From Pandoraea cepalis (GTDB lineage Bacteria; Pseudomonadota; Gammaproteobacteria; Burkholderiales; Burkholderiaceae), in NCBI RefSeq assembly GCF_902459665.1, contig NZ_CABPSL010000001.1, positions 558,001 to 622,000 on the forward strand: a stretch of DNA of 64,000 nt, written 5' to 3'. Below, piece after piece: positions 18,046 to 27,748 of this stretch (its first letter is position 1; each line of letters starts with the position of its first letter). Below the pieces are notes generated by a model, which was not told the origin of the DNA, searched no databases, and was given only the letters and a program-made list of their open reading frames with translations. The translations under genes and the position numbers were made by a program.

Positions 18046-19863
18046 ATGCTGACACTCCTTAACCTGCTCTCCGGCGTTGCAATGCTGATCTGGGGGACGC
18101 ACATCGTGCGTACCGGGGTCTTGCGCGTCTACGGCGCCGATCTGCGGCGCATTCTGTCGCACAGCATTTCGAATCGATTCCTCGCGTTTGCGGCAGGCTT
18201 GCTCGTCACGGGACTCGTGCAGAGCAGCAACGCGACGGCGCTTATCGTCTCGTCGTTCGGTGCGCAGGGCCTGATCGCGCTCGCGCCCGCGCTGTCGATC
18301 ATGTTGGGGGCGGACGTCGGTACGGCGCTGATGGCGCGAATCCTGACGTTCGATCTGCATTGGCTCTCACCGTTGCTGATCTTCTTCGGCGTGGTCTTCT
18401 TTCTGTCGCGCAAGCAGACGCGCGCTGGCCAGATCGGCCGCGTGGCCATCGGGCTCGGGTTGATCGTGCTGGCATTGCAATTGATCGTGAACGCGACCAC
18501 GCCGATGACCGAAGCGGCGGGCGTCAAGGTGCTGTTCGGGTCGCTGACCGGCGATGTGATGCTCGACACGCTGATCGGTGCGCTCTTCGCGATGGTGTCG
18601 TATTCGAGTCTGGCGGCGGTGCTGTTGACGGCGACGCTGGCGTCGTCGGGCGTGATTTCGCTCAAGGTGGCCTTGTGCCTCGTGATCGGCGCGAATCTGG
18701 GCAGCGGCATGCTCGCGATGCTCACGTCGGCCGGGCAGAATGCGGCGGGCCGTCGCGTGGTCTTTGGCAGCCTTGTGTTCAAGCTGATCGGCTGCCTGAT
18801 CGTGCTGCCGTTCGTCGACTATGCGCCGGCGCTGGTGAGCTGGCTCTCGGATGCCCCCGCGCAAGCCGTCGTCAATTTCCACGTGCTCTACAACCTGGTG
18901 CGATGCGTGGTGTTCCTCGCCTTCACCGAGCCGATGGCGCGCCTGTGTGTGCGTCTGCTCTCGGAACGGCCGGAGGTGGACGGCGTGATGCGTCCTCGCC
19001 ACCTGGATGAGAGCGCGCTGGAGATGCCGTCGGTGGCGCTGTCCAACGCGACACGCGAGACGTTGCGCATGGGCGACATCGTCGAGCAGATGCTCAATGG
19101 GTTGCTCGAAGTCATTCGCAGCAACGACGTGGCGCGCGCGAGAGAGACACGCCGGCTCGACGACGACGTCGACCATCTCTATACCGCGGTGAAGATGTAC
19201 CTGACGCGCGTGTCGCGCGAGAACCTGAGCGAGCAGGACAGTCGCCGCTGGACGGACATCATTTCGCTCACGATCAATCTGGAGCACGCGGGCGACATCA
19301 TCGAGCGCATGGTGACGGAGGTCGAGGAGAAAAAGATCTCGCACAAGCTGTCGTTCTCGGAAGCGGGGTTGCAGGAAATCTGCGACATGCACGCGCGACT
19401 GGTGACGAACCTGCAACTGGGGCTCTCGGTGTTCCTGAACACCGACCTCCGGAGTGCGCAGCGGCTCATGGCCGAGAAGGAGAGCTTCCGCGATCTGGAG
19501 CGCGCCTATTCGTACACGCACTTGAACCGTCTGGCGGGCCAGTCGGTGCAGAGCATCGAGACGAGTTCACTGCACCTGGACATCATCAGCGACATGAAGC
19601 GTTTGAACTCGCTGTTCTGCTCGACGGCGTATCCGGTGCTCGACGATGCCGGTGCGCTGCGCAAGAGCCGCATGCGGGACAAGCCGAAGGACGGCAAGGA
19701 CGCGAAGGATACAAGGGATTCGAAGACGCCCAAGGAATCGAAGGCGTCGACGCTGGCGGTACTGGCCGATGTCGCGACGGCTGCCGCCGCCGGTGTTCGC
19801 GACGACAACGAGAGTTCACACGATGGCCCTGAGCCTGCCGGACATCCGCACCCTGTTCGATAA
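18046..19863 (+). CDS. Na+/phosphate cotransporter family protein with PhoU-like domain
   Basis: 605 residues. Residues 1-310 hold about nine membrane segments and two inverted NptA/PiT-II-type repeats marked by QSSNATALIVSSF and GADVGTALM, then by YSSLAAVLL and GANLGSGML. Residues ~340-560 are helical and PhoU-like. A charged, Lys/Asp-rich tail (KPKDGKDAKDTRDSKTPKES) ends the protein. The family moves inorganic phosphate with sodium; a role in exporting or balancing phosphate freed from phosphonates would fit this locus. The next gene starts inside its last 41 bases, so the two are translationally coupled. Confidence 0.88.
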   Translation: MLTLLNLLSGVAMLIWGTHIVRTGVLRVYGADLRRILSHSISNRFLAFAAGLLVTGLVQSSNATALIVSSFGAQGLIALAPALSIMLGADVGTALMARILTFDLHWLSPLLIFFGVVFFLSRKQTRAGQIGRVAIGLGLIVLALQLIVNATTPMTEAAGVKVLFGSLTGDVMLDTLIGALFAMVSYSSLAAVLLTATLASSGVISLKVALCLVIGANLGSGMLAMLTSAGQNAAGRRVVFGSLVFKLIGCLIVLPFVDYAPALVSWLSDAPAQAVVNFHVLYNLVRCVVFLAFTEPMARLCVRLLSERPEVDGVMRPRHLDESALEMPSVALSNATRETLRMGDIVEQMLNGLLEVIRSNDVARARETRRLDDDVDHLYTAVKMYLTRVSRENLSEQDSRRWTDIISLTINLEHAGDIIERMVTEVEEKKISHKLSFSEAGLQEICDMHARLVTNLQLGLSVFLNTDLRSAQRLMAEKESFRDLERAYSYTHLNRLAGQSVQSIETSSLHLDIISDMKRLNSLFCSTAYPVLDDAGALRKSRMRDKPKDGKDAKDTRDSKTPKESKASTLAVLADVATAAAAGVRDDNESSHDGPEPAGHPHPVR

Positions 19864-20371
19864 CTTCGGTTCGCTTGCTTACAGCGGCGAGCCGGTCACG
19901 CAATTGGAGCATGCGCTGCAAAGCGCGGCATTGGCCGAGAGCGAAGGCGCCGACGAGGCGCTGGTGGCCGCCAGTTTCCTGCACGATCTCGGTCATCTGC
20001 TCAACCTTCAGGGCGAAACGCCCTCTGAGCGCGGCATCGACGATCTGCATCAGTACTTCGCCCTGCCTTTCCTGCGCCCGCTGTTCAGCAACGCGGTGCT
20101 CGATCCCATTCGTCTGCACGTGGATGCCAAGCGCTGTCTGTGCGCGGTCGATCCCGATTACTTCAGCAAACTCTCGGTCGATTCGGTGCGCAGTCTGGCG
20201 TTGCAGGGCGGGGTGTTCAGCGATGACGAGGCGAAGACGTTCCTGGCTCGCGAGCATGCCGAGGCGGCGCTGCGGCTACGTCGCTGGGACGACCGCGCGA
20301 AGGTCGCCGGCATGCCGACGCCATCGCTCGATCACTATATGAAATTGCTGGCGCGGGTAACGCTTCAATGA
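19823..20371 (+). CDS. PhnZ-type HD-domain oxygenase of phosphonate operons
   Basis: 182 residues from ATG 19823, overlapping the upstream gene by 41 bases. It belongs to the HD-domain mixed-valent diiron oxygenases associated with phosphonate operons, whose studied members cleave 1-hydroxylated aminophosphonates (PhnZ gives glycine plus phosphate; TmpB gives glycine betaine). The full PhnZ site is present: Tyr20 and Glu23 (YSGEPV), His30, His54-Asp55 and His58 (HDLGH), His76, His99, Lys103 (RLHVDAKR) and Asp156 (RRWDD). The hydroxylase normally supplying its substrate (PhnY* or TmpA) is not in the window. Its true substrate is therefore open. Confidence 0.85.
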   Translation: MALSLPDIRTLFDNFGSLAYSGEPVTQLEHALQSAALAESEGADEALVAASFLHDLGHLLNLQGETPSERGIDDLHQYFALPFLRPLFSNAVLDPIRLHVDAKRCLCAVDPDYFSKLSVDSVRSLALQGGVFSDDEAKTFLAREHAEAALRLRRWDDRAKVAGMPTPSLDHYMKLLARVTLQ

Positions 20372-21363
20372 GGCAGGCGTGCGCGCCAGCCTGCGGGCAG
20401 CAGCCTCAGGACCGCCGCGCGCGACGGGTGCCAGAAGGCGGACAGGAGCAACAGGGCGCCGCCGACCACGACGGCGACAACCGCCAACGCATGCGTGTTC
20501 TCCGAGGTCACGAGAAGGTTGAGCATTGCCGTAATCACATACAACAGCGACGACATCATCAGGGCGCGACGGTCGATCGCGAGCGAAATTCCCGTGAGCA
20601 AGACGAAGAATGCGATGGCGCCGACGGCGTGATCCGGCATGAGCGCCCAGAAGATTGGATGCGTGACCATGCAGGCGGCGAGCAGATGCAGCCAGAACGC
20701 GACGTCCGAGCGAAAGGTCGTGCGCTTGGGGTCGCGGGCGTCCCATCGCAATGCCCAGACGAAGATCGCGAGACCGCCGACGATGGTCACGGCGCGCAGG
20801 GCGTCGATGAGGTTCTCGCCAAGAATCACGACGAAGAGCCAGGTCAGGAAAACCACCCCGCCGATGCCCATGGCGAGGGTGACCGGCACCCGAAAGCGTC
20901 GCCAGTACAACCCCGTGCCGACGGCGATGCCGGCATAGCTTGCGAACAGCGACAGCAGGACATGGGCGCCCAGCGCGAGTCCTTCCGCCTCGGGCGGGAT
21001 GGGTTCGCCCGAGCCAAATCCCGGCGCAGCGGCTTGTATGCCGATGAGGCCGACACTGGCAAACGATGCGATGAAACCGAAGCAATAGAAGAGGGCGGGG
21101 AGTGCCATGCGACGGCGCCGCACGAACACCTCCGACAGCCCCCAGAAGAGCGCCGCGCAGACCAGCGCCGTGAGCCATGGCGGCAGCGTGCGTGTCAGCC
21201 ACGCCGTGCCGAACATGAGCAGCGCCGACGCGACGACGACGAAAACGTCGTTGAAGCTGGTAATGAGCCGCATCGGCTCGTCGTCGATGCGTTGCTGTGA
21301 TTGCGGGGGCGTTGCGTCGGGGGTGGCCGCCTGCGGCGGAGGCGAAGAATCAGGAGTTGTCAT
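20365..21363 (-). CDS. Polytopic membrane protein of unknown function
   Basis: 332 residues from ATG 21363. Residues 1-30 are Pro/Gln-rich and cytosolic. About nine hydrophobic segments follow, including a paired-helix stretch VVVASALLMFGTAWLTRTLP and a late VVAVVVGGALLLLSAFW. No catalytic or transport motif is recognised, though the general layout recalls uncharacterised Burkholderiales membrane proteins. Its stop overlaps the convergent HD gene by 7 bases. The frame extends upstream to 21561, but that part is Arg-rich and lacks family character. There is no strong ribosome site at the chosen start. Confidence 0.7.
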   Translation of the reverse strand: MTTPDSSPPPQAATPDATPPQSQQRIDDEPMRLITSFNDVFVVVASALLMFGTAWLTRTLPPWLTALVCAALFWGLSEVFVRRRRMALPALFYCFGFIASFASVGLIGIQAAAPGFGSGEPIPPEAEGLALGAHVLLSLFASYAGIAVGTGLYWRRFRVPVTLAMGIGGVVFLTWLFVVILGENLIDALRAVTIVGGLAIFVWALRWDARDPKRTTFRSDVAFWLHLLAACMVTHPIFWALMPDHAVGAIAFFVLLTGISLAIDRRALMMSSLLYVITAMLNLLVTSENTHALAVVAVVVGGALLLLSAFWHPSRAAVLRLLPAGWRARLPH

Positions 21364-21593
21364 GGCGTGGTGGTCGTCGGCGTTCGTGGCCCAAAGTGTA
21401 TCCGTCGGACGAATCTGTACGCGCAAAAATCCTGGGATATTTCGCAAACCGTTGCCAAGCTTTGGAAAACGGACGCACCATCTCCGGTGGGCAAAGTGCG
21501 CAATGCCGAGCCTGACGACGCGCGTTCCTGCCAGTCGGCAGCGGCGCCGCCGCGCGTCCACCTCGATGCCGTCACCGCGTGGGTGCCGCCGAA

Positions 21594-21992
21594 TCAGCCT
21601 GCCAACGCCGTGGCCTCGATCTCCACCGCCACGCCATGACTGAGTGCGGGCACCGGCACGACCGCGCGGGCGGGCTTCGCCTCGCCGGCCCAGGCAGCGT
21701 AGACCTCATTGAACGGCCCCCAATCGTCGACGTTCGTGATGTACACGCGCACCTGCACCAAGCGGTCGATGCGCGTGCCGCACGCGGCAAGAATCGTCGC
21801 GACGTTATCCAAGGCCTGCTTCGCCTGTACGGCGAACGGCGCGCCGGCGAGGCGCTCGCCTTCCGGCGTGATCGGCAACTGCCCCGACACGAAGACGAAC
21901 CCGCCCGCGCGGACACCATGCGAATAGTGACCGCGCGGCGGCTGCAGCGCCGCCACGTTCACGGCGTCGATGCCATCGGCCTGGGTGCTCAT
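21594..21992 (-). CDS. RidA-family enamine/imine deaminase
   Basis: 132 residues with the RidA (YjgF/YER057c) fold: FVFVSGQLPI, QAKQALDNVATILAACGT, and the conserved arginine in KPARAVVPVPAL that in RidA holds the carboxylate of the 2-aminoacrylate or 2-aminocrotonate substrate. The family hydrolyses reactive enamine/imine intermediates released by PLP dehydratases to the 2-oxo acid plus ammonia. It overlaps the stop of the upstream dehydratase gene by 4 bases, so the two are made together, an arrangement that makes direct biochemical sense. Confidence 0.9.
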   Translation of the reverse strand: MSTQADGIDAVNVAALQPPRGHYSHGVRAGGFVFVSGQLPITPEGERLAGAPFAVQAKQALDNVATILAACGTRIDRLVQVRVYITNVDDWGPFNEVYAAWAGEAKPARAVVPVPALSHGVAVEIEATALAG

Positions 21993-22969
21993 ACCGTTTC
22001 TCCCAGCGTGAGTTTGGCGAAGCGCGCCATATCGACGTTACCGCCCGACAGGATGATGCCCACGCGCTTGCCGCGGATATCCAGTTTGCCTTGCAGCACC
22101 GCCGCCGCGGCGAGGCAGCCGGTCGGCTCGACCACGAATTTCATGCGGCTTGCGAAGAACTGCATCGTCTGTACGAGTTCCTCGTCGGTCACGGTCACGA
22201 TGTCGTCGACGAGCGCGCGAATCACCGGGAACGTGTATTCGCCGAGATGCTGGGTCTGCGCGCCGTCGGCAATCGTGCGCGGTGTTTCGATGTGCACGAT
22301 CTTGCCCGTGCGAAAACTCTGCTGGCCGTCGTTGCCGGCCGCCGGTTCCACCCCGTAGATCTCGATGTCGGGATTCAATGCGCGCGCCGCGACGGCACTG
22401 CCCGAGAGCAACCCGCCACCGCCTAGGCAAACGACGAGGGTGTCCAGCTCACCCGCGTCCTCGATCAATTCCTTGGTTGCCGTGCCCTGGCCGGCCATCA
22501 CGTGCGGATGGTCGTACGGCGGAATCAGCGTCATGCCGCGTTCCTGCGCGAGACGCTTCGCAAGCGCTTCGCGATCCTCCTGGTAACGGTCGAACAGCAT
22601 CACTTCAGCCCCGTAACCGCGCGTCGCGTCAATCTTCATCTGCGGGGCGTCCTGGGGCATCAGGATGACGGCCGGCACGCCAAGCTCGCGCGCGGAGAGC
22701 GCAATCGCCTGCGCGTGATTGCCCGACGAGAAGGCCAGCACGCCGCCGCGCTTCTGCTCGGCCGTGAACTGCGAGATCGCGTTGTAGGCCCCGCGGAACT
22801 TGAACGCGCCCATACGCTGGAAATTCTCCGCCTTGAAGAACAGGCGGGCGCCGGTCATGGCGTCGGCGGTACGCGAGGTCAGCACGGGCGTACGATGCGC
22901 TGCCTCCCGAATCCGGTCGTGGGCGGCAGCGATGTCGCCATAGGTAATCGCCAGCGAAGAAGTTGTCAT
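21989..22969 (-). CDS. Threonine/3-hydroxyaspartate dehydratase-like PLP enzyme
   Basis: 326 residues, fold type II PLP enzyme. The PLP lysine lies in FQRMGAFKFRGAYNAI, the phosphate-binding loop is SSGNHAQA, and the glycine-rich GGGGLLSG anchors PLP phosphate. The length and absence of a C-terminal ACT domain place it with catabolic threonine dehydratases, serine racemases and threo-3-hydroxyaspartate ammonia-lyases; I cannot separate these by eye. It starts at ATG 22969, overlapping the end of the regulator gene by 4 bases, and is followed by RidA with a 4-base overlap. The three genes form a tight operon. Confidence 0.88.
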   Translation of the reverse strand: MTTSSLAITYGDIAAAHDRIREAAHRTPVLTSRTADAMTGARLFFKAENFQRMGAFKFRGAYNAISQFTAEQKRGGVLAFSSGNHAQAIALSARELGVPAVILMPQDAPQMKIDATRGYGAEVMLFDRYQEDREALAKRLAQERGMTLIPPYDHPHVMAGQGTATKELIEDAGELDTLVVCLGGGGLLSGSAVAARALNPDIEIYGVEPAAGNDGQQSFRTGKIVHIETPRTIADGAQTQHLGEYTFPVIRALVDDIVTVTDEELVQTMQFFASRMKFVVEPTGCLAAAAVLQGKLDIRGKRVGIILSGGNVDMARFAKLTLGETV

Positions 22970-23640
22970 GATGTGCCTTTCGTGTCGCAGAGATAGGTGT
23001 AGACGGTCGAGCGGGCGACGCCCAGCGCGCGTGCCACTTCGGCGTGCGCGTGGCGCAGGTCGAGCAGACCGCGGGCCTCGACGAGGCGGATGGCTTCGCG
23101 GCGCTGCGCGAGCGTCAGGCCCTGCGGCGTGGTGTTGCGCTGCGCGGCGAAGTCGGTGATCAGTGGAACGATGTCGTCGAGACGGCGCGTCGAGAGCGTT
23201 TCGCGCACGGGCGTCGGCGCATGGTTGGGCACGCTCACCAGTTGCTGCACGCTGGCCGCCGCCGCCGCGAGCATCGAGATGTCCATGTTCAGGCAAATGG
23301 CGGCGACATACTCGCCGCGACCGTTTTTCAGCCCGATGGACGTGCTCTTGGCCGGACGCCCATCGGGAAACCGATTCGCGTAGTTCGCGATGACCTCGGG
23401 AAATGCCGGGTCGGCGATGCGCGCGAGGCCCATCTCCGTGACGGCATCGCCGGGTTCGCGCCCCGACAAATTGTTGGCGATCGCCACGATGGCATGGTCT
23501 GGATCGGTCAGGTCGTGCAACACCACTTCGACAAGCGGCGCGAAGGTCTGACCGAGCGCCTCGACAATCTTGCGACCTTCACGAAGCAGCAAGGCGTTCT
23601 CGTCGAGCATGCGGGGGGCAGGCGATTTGGCAGATTTCAT
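22966..23640 (-). CDS. YheO/DauR-type transcriptional regulator
   Basis: 224 residues. Residues ~15-125 are a YheO-like PAS domain (LVEVVLHDLTDPDHAIVAIANNLSGRE is typical), and residues ~170-222 a C-terminal helix-turn-helix (LLDLRHAHAEVARALGVARSTVYTYL). Relatives such as DauR control D-arginine use; others control amino-acid dehydratases. Here it heads an operon with a dehydratase and RidA and is probably their regulator. A long palindrome directly upstream of the start is the likely operator. ATG 23640 lacks a ribosome site, so translation could be leaderless or start at Met11. Confidence 0.85.
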   Translation of the reverse strand: MKSAKSPAPRMLDENALLLREGRKIVEALGQTFAPLVEVVLHDLTDPDHAIVAIANNLSGREPGDAVTEMGLARIADPAFPEVIANYANRFPDGRPAKSTSIGLKNGRGEYVAAICLNMDISMLAAAAASVQQLVSVPNHAPTPVRETLSTRRLDDIVPLITDFAAQRNTTPQGLTLAQRREAIRLVEARGLLDLRHAHAEVARALGVARSTVYTYLCDTKGTS

Positions 23641-23641
23641 G

Positions 23642-23678
23642 ATTTGACATTATGTCATTCAGTGACGAAATGTCAAAT
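23642..23678 (-). promoter_or_regulatory. Palindromic operator at the dehydratase operon
   Basis: ATTTGACAT (23642-23650) and ATGTCAAAT (23670-23678) are perfect inverted copies. Nested between them are GTCA (23654-23657) and TGAC (23663-23666). The element begins two bases upstream of the regulator's start codon, suggesting autorepression. Confidence 0.55.
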
Positions 23679-23751
23679 GGCGTCCGGAAAAACGCCCGGT
23701 GCCTGTCGATGATTCGACGGTGGCAGCGGGCGCCAGGGCGCCGGGCGTTAC

Positions 23752-24780
23752 TCAGACGAGTTGCTTTTCCGCCAGTTCGCTCTTGAGATAGCCGTAATAG
23801 ATCGGCGCGGCGACCAGTCCGGGCAGCCCGAACGCGGCTTCCATGACGAGCATGGCGAGCAGAAGCTCCCAGGAGCGCGACTGGATTTGTGTGCCGACGA
23901 TGCGGGCGTTCAGGAAGTACTCGAGTTTGTGAATCACGATCAGGAAGGTCAGGGCGGCGATGGCCACGTACAACGAGACCGACAGGCCCAGCACCACGAT
24001 GAACGTGTTCGAGATCAGATTGCCGACGACCGGCAGCAGGCCCACGGCGAACGTCACCACGATCATCGTCTTGCGCAGCGGCAAGTGAACGTCGAACAGC
24101 GGCAGCACACCGAGCAGGAAGATCGCGGTGAAGAGCGTGTTGATTGCCGAGATTTTGACCTGGGCGAACACGATGCGGCGAAACGCGTCGCCAAACAGCG
24201 TGACGCGCCGTGAGAGCGCGGCCGAGAGCGGGCGCATGCTGTGCACGGGCCGGATCGACGAGAGGGCCACGAGTGCGCCGAGCACGAGCCCCACGATGAT
24301 GTGCACCATCGCGTTGAGCGCTTCCTTGCCGACGAGCGACATCTCCTGCGTGTGGTCCTTCAGATAGCCAGTGATCGACTGGTGGATGTCGTCGCTGTCG
24401 GCCGGCAGGCGTGCCGTGATCCAGGCGGGCAACTGCGCACGCGCCTGCTCGACCACGTCCATCATCCGGCCGTTGAGGTGTTCCAGATGGCCGGCGTCGC
24501 TGCGGAAGAACGTGATGATGCCGAAGATGATCGCGGTCATCAGCGCGACGATCACCGCCGACAGGAGGGCGACGGCAACCAGCCGGGCGCGCTCGCTGGA
24601 GATGCGCAGTTGCAGGCGCGGCCCGAGCACATGCACGAGCTGATAGACGACCGTCCCCGCGAGCACCACCGAGAGCAGGTGGATGCTCAGAATCAGCCAA
24701 AGGGCGAGGGCGGCGGCCGCGTAGCTCGCCAGTTCGATCCAGGCATCCCGATCCGGATGCCAGCCAGAGCGCGGTTCCAT
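23752..24780 (-). CDS. AI-2E-family transporter (PerM-like permease)
   Basis: 342 residues with about eight hydrophobic segments and a soluble region near residues 95-160. It matches the AI-2E/PerM family: N-terminal helix pair, then SLVGKEALNAMVHIIVGLVLGALVAL, and the conserved end VVGNLISNTFIVVLGLS plus LLLAMLVMEAAFGLPGLVAAPIYYGYLK. Members have been linked to autoinducer-2 export, sodium/proton exchange and other roles, so the name implies no function. It is 103 bases downstream of uvrA's stop on the same strand and appears independent. Confidence 0.88.
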   Translation of the reverse strand: MEPRSGWHPDRDAWIELASYAAAALALWLILSIHLLSVVLAGTVVYQLVHVLGPRLQLRISSERARLVAVALLSAVIVALMTAIIFGIITFFRSDAGHLEHLNGRMMDVVEQARAQLPAWITARLPADSDDIHQSITGYLKDHTQEMSLVGKEALNAMVHIIVGLVLGALVALSSIRPVHSMRPLSAALSRRVTLFGDAFRRIVFAQVKISAINTLFTAIFLLGVLPLFDVHLPLRKTMIVVTFAVGLLPVVGNLISNTFIVVLGLSVSLYVAIAALTFLIVIHKLEYFLNARIVGTQIQSRSWELLLAMLVMEAAFGLPGLVAAPIYYGYLKSELAEKQLV

Positions 24781-24883
24781 GCAATGACGTCCTTGTAATA
24801 AGACTCTGCGGCGACGACGCGGGCGACCCTCGCAAGGCGCTCGCGCGTGTCGTGACGTAAGACAGCCCGAACGGGCGATGCGC

Positions 24884-27748
24884 TTACTTTGCGCGCGTCA
24901 GCAATGGGGCGAGGTACTTGCCGGTGAAGCTGGCCTTGTTCGCCGCCACTTGCTCGGGCGTGCCTTGCGCAATGATCTGGCCACCGCCCGCGCCGCCTTC
25001 CGGCCCGAGATCGATCACCCAATCCGCCGTTTTGATCACGTCGAGATTGTGCTCGATGATGACCACGGTATTGCCTTGATCGCGCAGCCGGTGGATCACC
25101 GTGAGCAGCAGCTCGATATCGTGAAAGTGCAGCCCGGTCGTCGGTTCGTCAAGGATGTAAAGCGTTCGGCCCGTGTCGCGCTTCGAGAGTTCGAGCGAGA
25201 GCTTCACGCGCTGCGCCTCACCGCCCGAGAGCGTGGTGGCCGACTGGCCGAGGCGAATGTAGCCCAGGCCCACGTCCAGCAATGTCCTGAGCTTGCGCGC
25301 GACCACCGGCACCGGCTTGAAGAACTCGTGCGCCTGCTCGACCGTCATGTCGAGCACCTCCGAGATATTACGGCCCTTGTACTGCATTTCGAGCGTTTCG
25401 CGGTTGTAGCGTTTGCCGTGGCAGACATCGCAGGGCACATACACATCGGGCAGGAAGTGCATCTCGACCTTGATGACGCCATCACCCTGACAGGCTTCGC
25501 AGCGTCCGCCCTTGACGTTGAACGAGAAACGGCCCGGATCGTAGCCACGCTCCTTGGCCGCGGGCACGCCGGCGAAGAGTTCGCGGATCGGGGTGAACAG
25601 CCCCGTGTAGGTGGCCGGGTTCGAGCGCGGCGTGCGTCCGATGGGCGATTGGTCGACGTTGATGACCTTGTCGAAGTGCTCCAGCCCTTCGATCTGGTCA
25701 TACGGCGCCGGCTCGGCCGACGACCCGTAGAGATGCCGTGCGACGGCGTGATACAGGGTGTCGTTGATCAGCGTCGACTTGCCCGAACCGGACACGCCGG
25801 TCACGCAGGTCAGCAACCCGACCGGCAGATCCAGCGAGACGTTTTTGAGGTTGTTGCCCGATGCGTCCAGAATTCGCAGTCGATCGTCGCTCGGCGCGCG
25901 TCGCTGCGCAGGCACTTCGATACGCCGCGCGCCGGACAGGTACTGCCCCGTGAGCGACTCCGGCGCGTTTTCGATCTGCTCGGGGCGGCCTTGTGCGATC
26001 ACCCTGCCGCCGTGGATGCCCGCGCCCAGCCCCATGTCGACGACATAATCGCTTGCGAGAATCATGTCCTCGTCGTGTTCGACCACGATGACCGAGTTGC
26101 CAAGATCGCGCAGATGCTTGAGCGTGCCGATCAGGCGGTCGTTATCGCGCTGATGCAAGCCGATGGACGGCTCGTCGAGCACGTACATCACGCCGGTGAG
26201 GCCCGAGCCGATTTGCGACGCCAGGCGGATGCGCTGCGCTTCGCCGCCCGAGAGCGTATCGGCGCTGCGTTCGAGCGAAAGGTAGTCGAGGCCCACGTTG
26301 TTCAGGAACGTGAGGCGGGCCACGATTTCCTTGACGATCTTGTCGGCGATCTCGCGCTTCGCACCGTGCAGGACCAGCTCGTGGAAGTGGCCCAGCGTTT
26401 CGCGCAGCGGCAGGTTGCCGATCTCGTAGATCGCGCGCGCCTGCTGGCCTTCGCCGACCTTGACGAAACGAGCTTCGCGACGCAGGCGGCTGCCTTCGCA
26501 ATCGGGGCAGGCCTGGTTGTTCTGGTACTTGGCCAGCTCTTCACGCACGGCGACGGAATCGGTTTCGCGATAGCGTCGTTCCAGATTCGGGATGATGCCT
26601 TCGAAGGCATGCTCGCGCACCGATGTGCGGCCCTTCTCATTCACATAGGTGAAGGGAATGGTCTGCTCGCCGGAGCCGAAGAGTACGATCTTCTGGGTGG
26701 CTTCCGGCAGCTCCTCGAAGGGCGTGTCGACATCGAAGTCGTAGAACGCCGCGAGGCTCTGCAGCATCTGGAAATAGAACTGGTTGCGGCGATCCCAGCC
26801 CTTGATCGCGCCCGAGGCGAGCGAGAGCGCCGGGAAGCCGACGACGCGCTTCGGATCGAAGAACGTCATGTGGCCAAGACCGTCGCAGCTCGGGCATGCC
26901 CCCATGGGATTGTTGAACGAGAACAGGCGCGGCTCGAGTTCCTGAAGCGAATACGAGCACACCGGGCATGCGAACTTCGAGCTGAAAACGTGTTCCTTGT
27001 CGGTGTCCATTTCCAGCGCCACGGCCCGGCCGTCGGCCAGCCGCAGTGCCGTTTCGAACGATTCCGCCAGACGCTGTTTCAGATCGGCGCGTACCTTCAC
27101 GCGGTCGATGACCACGTCGATCGAGTGCTTTTCCGTCTTTTTGAGCTTGGGCAGGGATTCGATGTCGTAGACGCGCGCCGTGCCTTCGTTGGCCGCGCCG
27201 CCGCCCGAGCGGATGCGAAAGCGCACGAAGCCCTGGGCCTGCATCGTCTCGAACAGGTCGACATGCTCGCCCTTGCGATCGACCACGACGGGCGCGAGGA
27301 TCATGAGCTTGGTGTCTTCCGGCAGCGCGAGCGCGGCGTCGACCATTTGCGAGACGCTTTGCGATTCGAGCGGCAAGCCGTGGTCGGGACAATAGGGCGT
27401 GCCCACGCGCGCGTAGAGCAGACGCAGGTAGTCGTGGATTTCCGTGACCGTGCCCACCGTCGAGCGCGGGTTGTGCGACGTGGCCTTCTGTTCGATGGAG
27501 ATCGCGGGCGAGAGGCCTTCGATCAGGTCGACATCGGGCTTTTCCATCAGTTGCAGGAACTGGCGGGCGTAGGCCGACAGGCTCTCGACATAGCGACGCT
27601 GACCTTCCGCGTAGAGCGTATCGAAGGCCAGCGACGACTTACCGGAACCGGACAGGCCGGTGATCACCACGAGCTGGTGACGCGGCAAGTCGAGATTGAC
27701 GTTCTTGAGGTTGTGGGTACGAGCCCCACGAATACGGATGGTTTCCAT
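24884..27748 (-). CDS. uvrA: Excinuclease ABC subunit A
   Basis: 954 residues, the damage-recognition ATPase of nucleotide excision repair. Two ABC modules are visible: Walker [13 protein letters not shown] near residue 31 and [13 protein letters not shown] near residue 650, each with an LSGGEAQR signature. The zinc modules are complete (CPVCSYS...CPSCDGLG and CEACQGDG...CDVCHGKRY). Length and motif order equal the E. coli protein. It works with UvrB and UvrC, not in this window. I looked for a CTGT-N8-ACAG LexA box before the gene and did not find one. Confidence 0.98.
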   Translation of the reverse strand: METIRIRGARTHNLKNVNLDLPRHQLVVITGLSGSGKSSLAFDTLYAEGQRRYVESLSAYARQFLQLMEKPDVDLIEGLSPAISIEQKATSHNPRSTVGTVTEIHDYLRLLYARVGTPYCPDHGLPLESQSVSQMVDAALALPEDTKLMILAPVVVDRKGEHVDLFETMQAQGFVRFRIRSGGGAANEGTARVYDIESLPKLKKTEKHSIDVVIDRVKVRADLKQRLAESFETALRLADGRAVALEMDTDKEHVFSSKFACPVCSYSLQELEPRLFSFNNPMGACPSCDGLGHMTFFDPKRVVGFPALSLASGAIKGWDRRNQFYFQMLQSLAAFYDFDVDTPFEELPEATQKIVLFGSGEQTIPFTYVNEKGRTSVREHAFEGIIPNLERRYRETDSVAVREELAKYQNNQACPDCEGSRLRREARFVKVGEGQQARAIYEIGNLPLRETLGHFHELVLHGAKREIADKIVKEIVARLTFLNNVGLDYLSLERSADTLSGGEAQRIRLASQIGSGLTGVMYVLDEPSIGLHQRDNDRLIGTLKHLRDLGNSVIVVEHDEDMILASDYVVDMGLGAGIHGGRVIAQGRPEQIENAPESLTGQYLSGARRIEVPAQRRAPSDDRLRILDASGNNLKNVSLDLPVGLLTCVTGVSGSGKSTLINDTLYHAVARHLYGSSAEPAPYDQIEGLEHFDKVINVDQSPIGRTPRSNPATYTGLFTPIRELFAGVPAAKERGYDPGRFSFNVKGGRCEACQGDGVIKVEMHFLPDVYVPCDVCHGKRYNRETLEMQYKGRNISEVLDMTVEQAHEFFKPVPVVARKLRTLLDVGLGYIRLGQSATTLSGGEAQRVKLSLELSKRDTGRTLYILDEPTTGLHFHDIELLLTVIHRLRDQGNTVVIIEHNLDVIKTADWVIDLGPEGGAGGGQIIAQGTPEQVAANKASFTGKYLAPLLTRAK

